Assembly: GCA_019747455.1 (NCBI GenBank) | Contig: JAIEQT010000181.1 | Location: forward strand, 1 to 6,613 | Direction of reading: 5' to 3' | Length of the DNA: 6,613 bases | Origin: Chitinophagaceae bacterium | GTDB lineage: Bacteria; Bacteroidota; Bacteroidia; Chitinophagales; Chitinophagaceae | Shown here: in pieces, positions 1-6,029 of the stretch | Numbering within the stretch: the stretch's first letter is position 1 | Layout: each line of letters opens with the position of its first letter | The notes under the pieces: model-generated | Databases searched by the model: none | Told to the model about the DNA's origin: nothing | What the model saw: only the letters and a program-made list of their open reading frames with translations | Made by a program: the position numbers and the translations under genes

Positions 1-1748
1 TTGGTGTAGGTGGTGCCGATGCCTGCGATGTAATGGCAGGATTGGCTTGGGAACTTAAATGGCCTAAACTTATCGGGGTAAAACTTACCGGTAAATTAAG
101 CGGTTGGACTGCCCCAAAAGATGTGATTTTAAAAGTTGCCGGTATCCTGACCGTTAAGGGTGGAACCGGTGCTATTGTAGAATATTTTGGTGAGGGCGCT
201 GTAGCCATGAGTTGTACAGGTAAAGGAACTATTTGTAATATGGGTGCCGAAATAGGCGCTACCACATCTACTTTCGGTTACGATGAAAGTATGAGCCGCT
301 ATTTGAAAGCTACTGGTAGAGAAGAAGTAGCTCAATTAGCAGACGGTATTAAAGAACATCTTACAGCAGATGCCGAAGTATATGCCAACCCTGCAGCTTA
401 TTTCGACGAATTAATAGAAATCAACTTAAGTGAATTGGAACCGCATTTGAATGGTCCGTTTACACCAGATTTGGCTACCCCTATTTCTAAAATGAAAGAA
501 GTGGCGGCTGCTAATGGTTGGCCAACTAAAGTAGAAGTGGGTTTAATTGGAAGCTGTACAAATTCTTCTTACGAAGATATTAGCAGAGCCGTTAGTTTGG
601 CTAAACAAGTTGCAAAAAAGGGATTGAAAACAAAAGCGCAATATACTATTACACCCGGTAGTGAGCAGGTTCGCTACACTATTGAAAGAGATGGTTTCTT
701 AGAGGTGTTTGATAAAATTGGAGCAACTGTATTTGCCAATGCATGCGGACCCTGTATCGGCATGTGGGATAGAGTAGGGGCCGAAAAGCAAGAACGCAAT
801 ACTATTGTACACAGTTTCAATAGAAACTTTGCCAAGCGTGCAGATGGCAATCCTAATACTATGGCTTTTGTGGCTAGTCCGGAATTAGTTACCGCTCTTG
901 CCATTGCAGGAGATCTCACTTTCAATCCTATTACAGATACCTTAACCAATGAAAAAGGAGAGCAGGTAAAACTAGATGAGCCTAGTGGACAAGAACTACC
1001 TGCACGTGGTTTTGCAGTAGAAGATGCCGGTTATCAGGCACCTGCCGCAGATGGCAGTAGTGTTAATGTGATTGTAGAGCCAACCAGTAAGCGCTTGCAA
1101 TTACTAGATCCTTTTGCACCTTGGGAAGGCACAGATTTGAAAGGATTGAAATTGTTGATCAAAGCAAAAGGAAAATGTACAACCGATCATATTTCTATGG
1201 CAGGTCCCTGGTTAAAATTCCGTGGACATTTAGATAATATCTCAAATAATATGTTGATTGGTGCGGTGAATTTCTTCAACGAAAAAACCGATAATGTAAA
1301 AAATCAATTATCAAATGAATATGGCCCCGTACCTGCCACACAGAGAGCGTATAAAGCAGCAGGTATTGGTTCGATTGTAGTGGGAGATGAGAACTATGGA
1401 GAAGGTAGCTCTCGCGAACACGCCGCTATGGAGCCACGCCATTTAGGTGTAAGAGCTATATTGGTTAAGTCTTTTGCTCGTATACATGAAACGAATTTGA
1501 AGAAGCAAGGTATGTTAGCATTAACATTTGCAGATAAAAATGATTACGAAAAAATTCAGGAGAATGATACCATTGATATTGTTGGGTTAACTGAATTTAC
1601 GCCGGGTAAACCATTGCAGATCGTATTGCATCATGCAGACGGTAGCATCGATACCATTGCCGTAAATCATACCTATAATGAACAACAGATAGAATGGTTT
1701 AAAGCCGGCGGTGCCTTGAATATTATTCGTAAACAGGTATCAAACTAA
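1..1748 (+). CDS. acn: Aconitate hydratase (aconitase), 5'-truncated by window edge
   Basis: Interconverts citrate and isocitrate through cis-aconitate in the TCA cycle; a cytoplasmic [4Fe-4S] enzyme. The frame is open from the first complete codon at position 3 ([13 protein letters not shown]), so the ATG at 33 is internal and the true start lies outside. Numbering from that Met, the cluster cysteines are Cys175 (GSCTNSS), Cys238 and Cys241 ([11 protein letters not shown]); their 63/66-residue spacing matches Cys358/421/424 of mitochondrial aconitase. The C-terminal swivel domain begins near [13 protein letters not shown] (381-393) and carries the active-site loop [11 protein letters not shown] with Ser459 and Arg461, equivalent to Ser642/Arg644. 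By this alignment roughly 170 N-terminal residues are missing. The family is the roughly 755-residue mitochondrial-type aconitase, not AcnB. The gene ends at TAA before a strong terminator, so it is probably not co-transcribed with the next gene. Symbol acn is generic; acnA is also used. Confidence 0.97.
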   Translation, partial: GVGGADACDVMAGLAWELKWPKLIGVKLTGKLSGWTAPKDVILKVAGILTVKGGTGAIVEYFGEGAVAMSCTGKGTICNMGAEIGATTSTFGYDESMSRYLKATGREEVAQLADGIKEHLTADAEVYANPAAYFDELIEINLSELEPHLNGPFTPDLATPISKMKEVAAANGWPTKVEVGLIGSCTNSSYEDISRAVSLAKQVAKKGLKTKAQYTITPGSEQVRYTIERDGFLEVFDKIGATVFANACGPCIGMWDRVGAEKQERNTIVHSFNRNFAKRADGNPNTMAFVASPELVTALAIAGDLTFNPITDTLTNEKGEQVKLDEPSGQELPARGFAVEDAGYQAPAADGSSVNVIVEPTSKRLQLLDPFAPWEGTDLKGLKLLIKAKGKCTTDHISMAGPWLKFRGHLDNISNNMLIGAVNFFNEKTDNVKNQLSNEYGPVPATQRAYKAAGIGSIVVGDENYGEGSSREHAAMEPRHLGVRAILVKSFARIHETNLKKQGMLALTFADKNDYEKIQENDTIDIVGLTEFTPGKPLQIVLHHADGSIDTIAVNHTYNEQQIEWFKAGGALNIIRKQVSN

Positions 1749-1773
1749 ATAATAATCGATACAGAAATACTGT

Positions 1774-1803
1774 AGCCCTTGATTAATTTCAAGGGCTTTT
1801 TTT
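1774..1803 (+). terminator. Rho-independent terminator of the aconitase gene
   Basis: A perfect 9-bp stem (agcccttga at 1774-1782 with tcaagggct at 1789-1797) encloses a 6-nt loop and is followed directly by a run of T residues (1797-1803). It begins 26 nt after the aconitase stop codon. This is a textbook intrinsic terminator on the plus strand and separates aconitase from the SpmA/SpmB-like gene. Confidence 0.87.
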
Positions 1804-1814
1804 GTAAAAAAGAG

Positions 1815-1822
1815 TATCTTAC
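1815..1822 (+). promoter_or_regulatory. Weak candidate -7 box upstream of the SpmA/SpmB gene
   Basis: TATCTTAC matches the Bacteroidota -7 consensus TAnnTTTG at TA and the first two T residues only, and sits 18 nt before the ATG at 1840. No TTG lies at the expected distance upstream; the nearest TTTG (1801-1804) leaves only a 10-nt spacer. A promoter is expected here because a terminator precedes the gene, but this particular box is a weak guess. Confidence 0.25.
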
Positions 1823-1839
1823 CAATATAAAATATACAC

Positions 1840-3264
1840 ATGGCTTTGAGTAGGTTTTGGCTGGTTATCATATTGGGTTCAATTACCTATATACTGGCAT
1901 TATTATGGAGCGGTAACTATTACTCTATTGAGTTTGCAGTGAATGGTAAAAAAGATGATCCTATCATTAAAAAGGAAGTGTACCTCAGTAGTTTGCCCCA
2001 AGCTATTCAGGATACACTTATAAAAACAAAGGATGGCAGGTATTTAATAGGAAAAGATAGTTTATATATACTCGATAATTCGGTAGTGAAAATATGTATA
2101 GGTAAGCAAGCTACCGATGGTATTTTACCAACGGCAAAAAATACCATATTCGATTTGTTATTACCCTTAATTGCTTATCTCTCTTTTTTCTGTGGTATTC
2201 TTCAATTATTAATTGATAGTGGGGCATCACAGCGTTTAGCCAAATTATTAAGTCCCATTTTTATAAAAGTTTTTCCGGAGATACCAAAAGATCATCCTTC
2301 CATCTCTTATATGATGCTCAACTTTGCAGCTAATTTTTTAGGATTAGATAGCGCTGCCACACCTTTCGGATTAAAGGCTATGGAGAGTTTACAAGAAATA
2401 AATCCGGATAAAGATAGAGCCAGCAATAGCCAGATCATGTTTATGTGTTTACATGCTGCCGGATTAACACTTATTCCAACATCTATAATCGGTTACAGAG
2501 CAGCACAACATGTGGCTAATCCGGCCGATGTAATGCTGCCTTGTATTATTACTTCATTTGTTGGTACGATCGCCGCATTGATCATTGTGGGTATTCGGCA
2601 ACGTATCAATCTCTTAAATATAACTTTGGTTACAAGTATTGGTGTGGTGGTTGGTATTATTACGGGTTTACTTTTTTATATAACTAACTTAGATTTGATC
2701 AGTAGAAGTCATTTTACCGGTAATTTGTCGAATATACTTTTATTAGGCATCATCTTTATTATTCTTGCATATAGTTTTTTGCGCGAAAAAAGATTTACGG
2801 ATCAGGGCAAAAATATTTTTAACTCATTTGTTGAGGGTGCATATGATGGGTTAAAAACGGGAAGAACTATTTTCCCTTATATACTTGGTATGTTAGTAGC
2901 TATTTCTTTATTTAGAAATAGTGGTGTTTTTGAGATTTTAGCCGGTTTATTGGCTAAAGGATTCTTGGCTATTGGCGTATCTAAAGAAATTGTAGATGCC
3001 TTACCTATTGCTATTTTAAGGCCATTTAATGCTGCTGGTAGCAGGGGTTTCTTAATTGATGCCATGCGTACTTATGGAGCAGATTCTTTCACCGGTAGGT
3101 TAGCCTGTGTATTTCAGTGTGCAGCTGAAACCACATTTTATGTAATTGCAGTATACTTTGGGAGTATTAAAGTAAAAAATACGAGGTACACCTTGGGTAC
3201 CATGTTATTGGTTGATTTAATCTGCGTATTTGCTGCTATTTTTCTTTGTTTATTATTCTTTTAA
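1840..3264 (+). CDS. Fused SpmA-SpmB-like 'Gate' domain (nucleoside recognition) integral membrane protein
   Basis: A 474-residue polytopic membrane protein joining two modules that are separate proteins (SpmA, SpmB) in Bacillus, where they are linked to spore core dehydration. The SpmA-like half is recognised by FPEIPKDHP (145-153), NFAANFLGLDSAATPFGLKAM (161-181) and NPDKDRASN (188-196). The SpmB-like half has FVEGAYDGLKTG (330-341), RPFNAAGSRGFLIDAM (394-409) and DSFTGRLACVFQCAAETTFY (415-434). Hydrophobic segments lie near 6-23, 104-125, 232-251, 262-281, 297-313, 342-358, 361-377 and 452-473. Between the first helix and the Gate module is a polar stretch of about 65-75 residues (25-95) that I do not recognise and that ordinary SpmA lacks. 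Both modules belong to the Gate/nucleoside-recognition family, whose substrate is unknown; since this lineage does not sporulate, the role is probably general envelope transport. The start is the ATG, with no Shine-Dalgarno. The next gene begins 3 nt after the stop, suggesting coupling. Confidence 0.92.
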   Translation: MALSRFWLVIILGSITYILALLWSGNYYSIEFAVNGKKDDPIIKKEVYLSSLPQAIQDTLIKTKDGRYLIGKDSLYILDNSVVKICIGKQATDGILPTAKNTIFDLLLPLIAYLSFFCGILQLLIDSGASQRLAKLLSPIFIKVFPEIPKDHPSISYMMLNFAANFLGLDSAATPFGLKAMESLQEINPDKDRASNSQIMFMCLHAAGLTLIPTSIIGYRAAQHVANPADVMLPCIITSFVGTIAALIIVGIRQRINLLNITLVTSIGVVVGIITGLLFYITNLDLISRSHFTGNLSNILLLGIIFIILAYSFLREKRFTDQGKNIFNSFVEGAYDGLKTGRTIFPYILGMLVAISLFRNSGVFEILAGLLAKGFLAIGVSKEIVDALPIAILRPFNAAGSRGFLIDAMRTYGADSFTGRLACVFQCAAETTFYVIAVYFGSIKVKNTRYTLGTMLLVDLICVFAAIFLCLLFF

Positions 3265-3267
3265 GCA

Positions 3268-3702
3268 TTGTATAAATCATTGATATCACTATACCTGCTC
3301 ATTTTCGGGTGCTATATATTATTCACCCGTGTTCCTGATTATTTTGATGGAGAAAAGTACCCTGGAACTATTTGTGTTTACACCGATAGTGGAACTACCA
3401 TTGCTTATCCTCATGCTGTATACTTCGTAGATGGAAAAAAGTACGCAATAGATGCGCGTTATTTTCCTTACAACTATATACAAGGGGAGAAGCTTATGGT
3501 GATAATGGAAAAAGAGCATCCTGCTAAAGCAGCGGTATATAGGTTTTGGGGTTATTGGATAATCTGGGGAGAGTTAGTAGGCTCTACCATCGCTGCTATT
3601 TTACTATTTCAAGTTGCCGTGTCTATTACAAAAAATCCAACCCCAGAAGCATTGATGGAACAGTTGAGTTATAGGGAAGAGAAGAAGACGAAGTACGAGT
3701 AA
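3268..3702 (+). CDS. Small two-helix membrane protein, DUF3592-like
   Basis: A 144-residue protein of unknown function. A hydrophobic N-terminal segment (4-20) is followed by a soluble, strand-rich stretch (30-85), a second membrane helix (about 92-118) and a charged tail (EEKKTK, 137-142). The soluble part, YPGTICVY...YPHAVYFVDGKKYAIDAR...YIQGEKLMVIMEKEHPAKAAVYRFWGYW, resembles DUF3592 proteins, in which a strand-rich domain with a G-x-x-V-x-V-x-Y-x-x-x-x-P pattern lies between two helices. This is family resemblance by eye, not a search result. The first codon is TTG at 3268; no ATG exists until codon 77, which would discard half the protein, so TTG (3268, or 3280 as an alternative) must start it. 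It begins 3 nt after the SpmA/SpmB stop, indicating the same transcript and probable translational coupling; a joint membrane function is possible but unproven. Confidence 0.72.
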   Translation: MYKSLISLYLLIFGCYILFTRVPDYFDGEKYPGTICVYTDSGTTIAYPHAVYFVDGKKYAIDARYFPYNYIQGEKLMVIMEKEHPAKAAVYRFWGYWIIWGELVGSTIAAILLFQVAVSITKNPTPEALMEQLSYREEKKTKYE

Positions 3703-3703
3703 T

Positions 3704-3825
3704 AATCTACAATCTGGAATCTTCAACCTACAATTTAAATATTGTAAGAATTAGTTTTTGTAACTACAGATTGAAGATTGATAATTGAAGATTTTTTTCT
3801 TACTAATCTATAACCTTTCACCTCT
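3704..3825. repeat. Degenerate 7-bp repeat blocks in the convergent spacer; possible hairpin terminator
   Basis: The spacer between two convergent genes is built of heptamers. Block A (3704-3738) has five units of consensus AATCTNC, the last two degenerate. Block B (3766-3793) has four units of the reverse-complement type (GAAGATT occurs exactly twice). Block C (3805-3825) returns to the first orientation (AATCTAT, AACCTTT, CACCTCT) and runs into the amidase stop codon. A and B can pair as an imperfect stem of about 28 bp around a loop of about 34 nt, and B is followed by a T-run (3792-3798), so on the plus strand it could terminate the operon ending at 3702. Unit identity is degenerate, so block boundaries are approximate. 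Confidence 0.65.
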
Positions 3826-4480
3826 AATAATATTTCCTATGCAAATTATACAATACCTCCCTTCCTAAAGGAGTCATTCCTTTTGTGGTATCCTGTAAAA
3901 AATGGCGTTTAAAGGCCACAATAGCCGCACTCGTATCTTTTACATCAAATCCAACAATACGAAGCCCATCAATATGATTAAATGTTTCAGGTACTGCCAC
4001 TCTTATAGAATCATACCAGAGGCCAAAACCTTTATCTGCCAATAGTTTCCAGGGAAATCGCCAGTTAGGATCATTTTTACGTGTTGGCGCAATATCACCA
4101 TGTCCGATAAAGTTAGCCGTTGGGATATTATAGGTGCGTTTTAATTTTTCAAGCACTACTAATAAACTATTGATTTGTAAACTATCAAAATAATGATAGC
4201 CATCATTATCCAACTCAATACCAATAGAGGCAGAGTTCATATCTAATTGATTTCCCCAGCGACTATTACCGGCATGCCAGGCACGTAGATAATCACTCAG
4301 CATCTGATATACCACACCATCTTTGCCAATTACATAGTGGGCGCTTACCTGGGTACGAGGTAGGGTAAAAGTTTTTAATGTTTCATCTGTACTATGTTGC
4401 GCCGTATGATGGATAATAACATAACTGGGTTTGCGCATATTAAAATTGGTAGTACCTACAAAAAAAGGCGGCTTCTTCAA
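3824..4480 (-). CDS. AmiD/AmpD-like N-acetylmuramoyl-L-alanine amidase, catalytic domain
   Basis: A zinc amidase of the Amidase_2 family that cleaves the bond between N-acetylmuramic acid and L-alanine of the peptide stem, in peptidoglycan turnover or recycling. From the TTG at 4480, residues 20-145 hold the fold: VIIHHTAQ gives zinc ligand His24, SIGIELDNDG gives Glu89, and GHGDIAPTRKNDP gives zinc ligands His127 and Asp137 plus Lys135. The 10-residue His-Asp spacing equals that of E. coli AmiD (His151/Asp161). Residues 160-218 form a C-terminal extension without recognised motifs. No ATG precedes the fold apart from Met15 (MRKPSY), which lies just ahead of it. The frame stays open upstream to a TAA at 4508-4510, beyond which the same frame encodes a lipoprotein signal (separate entry). 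The catalytic domain is intact, but what is made depends on a TTG or Met15 restart, or on readthrough; without the signal the product would be cytoplasmic. Confidence 0.87.
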   Translation of the reverse strand: MKKPPFFVGTTNFNMRKPSYVIIHHTAQHSTDETLKTFTLPRTQVSAHYVIGKDGVVYQMLSDYLRAWHAGNSRWGNQLDMNSASIGIELDNDGYHYFDSLQINSLLVVLEKLKRTYNIPTANFIGHGDIAPTRKNDPNWRFPWKLLADKGFGLWYDSIRVAVPETFNHIDGLRIVGFDVKDTSAAIVAFKRHFLQDTTKGMTPLGREVLYNLHRKYY

Positions 4481-4507
4481 AGAATCGGTAATACTCGAAT
4501 CAATAGG

Positions 4508-4669
4508 TTATTTTCGTAGTAAAGCCGTATACTGCTTAAGCTGATTCCGATGCGATTTATTGGTTTCTTTATAAGGATTGTATGAACAAGCGAGGAAAAA
4601 GAATACGGTGAGAGGGGTAAGGTAAAATGTATAAGGGTTACGTGAAAGGGTATAAAAATTATGGTGCAA
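4508..4669 (-). pseudogene. Detached lipoprotein signal peptide of the amidase, cut off by in-frame TAA
   Basis: Reading the minus strand in the amidase frame from a TTG at 4669 gives 53 codons ending in TAA (4510-4508). The peptide has an Arg-containing N-region, a hydrophobic run (FYLTPLTVFFFLAC) and a lipobox-like FFFLACS with the acylatable Cys at residue 28, followed by a polar linker (NPYKETNKSHRNQLKQY). The frame then continues for nine codons (PIDSSITDS) into the TTG at 4480. If the TAA were a sense codon, such as CAA, the gene would encode a lipoprotein of about 281 residues, close to the 276 of E. coli AmiD, itself an outer-membrane lipoprotein. I therefore read this as the gene's 5' end broken by one nonsense change or a sequencing error. 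There is no ATG in this part either. Confidence 0.7.
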
Positions 4670-4721
4670 GGTATTAGCGTTTTTGATTTCTGTTTGGATG
4701 CTTAAAATTAATCAATTATTT

Positions 4722-4755
4722 TTTGTGTACGCTAACATCTGTTAGCTTATTTTTG
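4722..4755 (+). promoter_or_regulatory. Bacteroidota-type promoter of the acyl-CoA dehydrogenase gene
   Basis: TTTG (4722-4725) serves as the -33 box and TATTTTTG (4748-4755), an exact match to TAnnTTTG, as the -7 box. The spacer is 22 nt, at the long end of the usual range. Transcription would begin near 4760, leaving a leader of only about 15 nt before the ATG at 4775, with no Shine-Dalgarno. This is the best promoter match in the window. Confidence 0.72.
4731..4746. promoter_or_regulatory. Perfect 16-bp palindrome between -33 and -7: probable operator
   Basis: GCTAACA-TC-TGTTAGC is a perfect inverted repeat with 7-bp half-sites and a 2-bp centre; after one mismatch on each side a TA/TA pair extends the symmetry. 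It lies wholly between the -33 and -7 boxes of the dehydrogenase promoter, where a bound dimer would block RNA polymerase. TetR-family repressors often bind sites of this size and control fatty-acid degradation genes in several bacteria, so such a regulator is the likeliest ligand; this is inference and no regulator gene is in the window. The site also lies upstream of the divergent amidase. It is not a terminator, having a 2-nt centre and no directly following T-run. Confidence 0.58.
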
Positions 4756-4774
4756 CAACTCAAAATTTAGTGAT

Positions 4775-5929
4775 ATGCATTTTCAGCTAAGCGAAGAACA
4801 TTTGATGATACAGGCAGCAGCCCGAGATTTTGCTAAGAACGAGTGTTTACCGGGGGTAATTGAGCGAGATGAATTACAGCGTTATCCCAAAGAACAGGTT
4901 ATGAAATTAGCTGAACTTGGCTTTATGGGTATGATGGTGAGCCCGGATTATGGCGGCGCGGGTATGGATACAATAAGCTATGTTTTAGCGATGGAAGAAA
5001 TTTCTAAAATTGATGCCAGTACCAGCGTATCTATGAGTGTAAATAATAGCTTGGTTTGTTGGGGGCTGGAAACCTTTGGTAACGAAGAACAAAAAAGAAA
5101 ATACCTAACCCCATTAGCACAGGGTAGAAAGGATGGTGAATTATATATCGGTGCCTTTCTTTTAAGTGAGCCCGAAGCCGGAAGCGATGCTACGAGCCAG
5201 CGTACTACCGCCGAAGATATGGGAGATCATTATTTGTTAAACGGCACAAAGAATTGGATTACCAATGGTTCTTCTGCATCAGTATACCTGGTAATTGCCC
5301 AAACAGATCCTGCTAAAGGAAGCAAGGGAATCAATGCCTTTATAGTTGAAAAAAACTGGCCAGGGGTAACAGTAGCCGCTAAAGAAAATAAACTAGGTAT
5401 TCGGGGTAGCGATACGCATACTATTTTATTAACGGACGTAAAAGTGCCTAAAGAGAATAGAATAGGAGAGGATGGTTTTGGATTTAAATTTGCCATGAAA
5501 ACCTTAGCCGGCGGTCGTATCGGAATCGCTGCTCAAGCTTTGGGTATTGCCAGTGGCGCGTATGAATTAGCACTGGCTTACAGTAAACAGCGGAAAGCTT
5601 TTGGTAAAGAAATTATGCATCATCAGGCAATACAATTTAAGTTAGCAGATATGGCTACTAAAATTGAATCGGCAAGATTATTATGCTTAAAAGCTGCCTG
5701 GGAAAAAGACAATGGTATAGATTATACACTGAGCTCTTCTATGGCTAAAGTATTTGCAAGTGAAACAGCTATGTGGACTGCCACCGAAGCTGTTCAGATA
5801 CATGGTGGATATGGGTTTGTAAAAGAGTATCATGTAGAACGATTGATGCGCGATGCGAAGATCACACAGATTTATGAGGGCACGAGCGAGGTACAAAGAA
5901 TCGTGATTAGTAGATCGATATTGAAGTAG
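4775..5929 (+). CDS. Acyl-CoA dehydrogenase, short-chain (butyryl-CoA) type
   Basis: A soluble FAD enzyme that introduces the alpha-beta double bond into an acyl-CoA and passes electrons to electron-transfer flavoprotein, in beta-oxidation or branched-chain amino-acid breakdown. At 384 residues it is full length for the family. The N-terminal helical domain covers about 1-120. The middle strand domain has the FAD/substrate motifs LLSEPEAGSD (129-138) and WITNG (161-165). The C-terminal helical domain has QRKAFGK (272-278), QIHGGYGF (341-348) and the signature QIYEGTSEVQR. Glu368 in YEGT is the catalytic base at the position known for short-chain acyl-CoA dehydrogenase, not the shifted position of isovaleryl- or long-chain enzymes. 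Exact chain length cannot be set from sequence, so no symbol is given. The ATG follows a strong promoter and palindrome, so the gene is probably regulated independently. No T-run terminator follows it. Confidence 0.95.
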   Translation: MHFQLSEEHLMIQAAARDFAKNECLPGVIERDELQRYPKEQVMKLAELGFMGMMVSPDYGGAGMDTISYVLAMEEISKIDASTSVSMSVNNSLVCWGLETFGNEEQKRKYLTPLAQGRKDGELYIGAFLLSEPEAGSDATSQRTTAEDMGDHYLLNGTKNWITNGSSASVYLVIAQTDPAKGSKGINAFIVEKNWPGVTVAAKENKLGIRGSDTHTILLTDVKVPKENRIGEDGFGFKFAMKTLAGGRIGIAAQALGIASGAYELALAYSKQRKAFGKEIMHHQAIQFKLADMATKIESARLLCLKAAWEKDNGIDYTLSSSMAKVFASETAMWTATEAVQIHGGYGFVKEYHVERLMRDAKITQIYEGTSEVQRIVISRSILK

Positions 5930-5945
5930 TTATTAGGTTATTGAT

Positions 5946-6019
5946 TGTTCGACCCCTCCGGGGTCGCAGGTTGATAGAAATGAATTTATTGTATTTCACG
6001 ACCCCGTAGGGGTCGAACA
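5946..6019. repeat. Composite inverted repeat with two CGACCCC/GGGGTCG hairpins
   Basis: Two short hairpins lie 32 bp apart: CGACCCC-tcc-GGGGTCG (5950-5966) and CGACCCC-gta-GGGGTCG (5999-6015). Each 7-bp stem is perfect with a 3-nt loop. The whole unit is also an inverted repeat: 5946-5966 equals the reverse complement of 5999-6019 with one mismatch in 21. The GC-rich stems stand out from an AT-rich surround. Neither hairpin is followed by a T-run, so they are not intrinsic terminators. The architecture resembles REP/BIME-type dispersed elements, and I recall similar ggggtcg repeats between genes in other Bacteroidota genomes, though I cannot check copy number here. Confidence 0.85.
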
Positions 6020-6029
6020 TCCATAAAAA

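Noticed and set aside
33..35. ATG at 33 as the real start of aconitase
   Set aside because: The frame is open and homologous ([10 protein letters not shown]) from the window edge, and about 170 residues of the conserved N-terminal domains would be missing.
129..949. Minus-strand open frames inside the aconitase gene (129-335 and 674-949)
   Set aside because: They lie antisense to strongly conserved aconitase sequence, have no recognisable motifs or promoter, and are expected by-products of codon composition.
2877..3519. Minus-strand open frames under the SpmA/SpmB (2877-3065) and DUF3592-like (3319-3519) genes
   Set aside because: Antisense shadows with no family resemblance; the plus-strand products are clearly the coding ones.
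4508..4510. Genetic-code reassignment of TAA as a sense codon
   Set aside because: Aconitase, the SpmA/SpmB gene and the DUF3592-like gene all end at TAA at the expected family lengths, so TAA works as a stop in this genome.
4481..4669. Frameshift as the cause of the amidase interruption
   Set aside because: The lipobox segment and the catalytic domain are in exactly the same frame (4669 and 4510 differ by 159, a multiple of 3), so a nonsense codon alone explains the break.
4703..4710. Minus-strand -7 box (TAATTTTA) for the amidase
   Set aside because: It matches 5 of the 6 fixed consensus bases, but no TTG lies at a suitable distance on the minus strand; support is too weak in such AT-rich sequence.
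5946..6019. CRISPR array or intrinsic terminator at the CGACCCC hairpins
   Set aside because: Only two repeat copies, each palindromic and in inverted arrangement, with one spacer and no cas genes; no T-run follows either stem, so it is not a canonical terminator.
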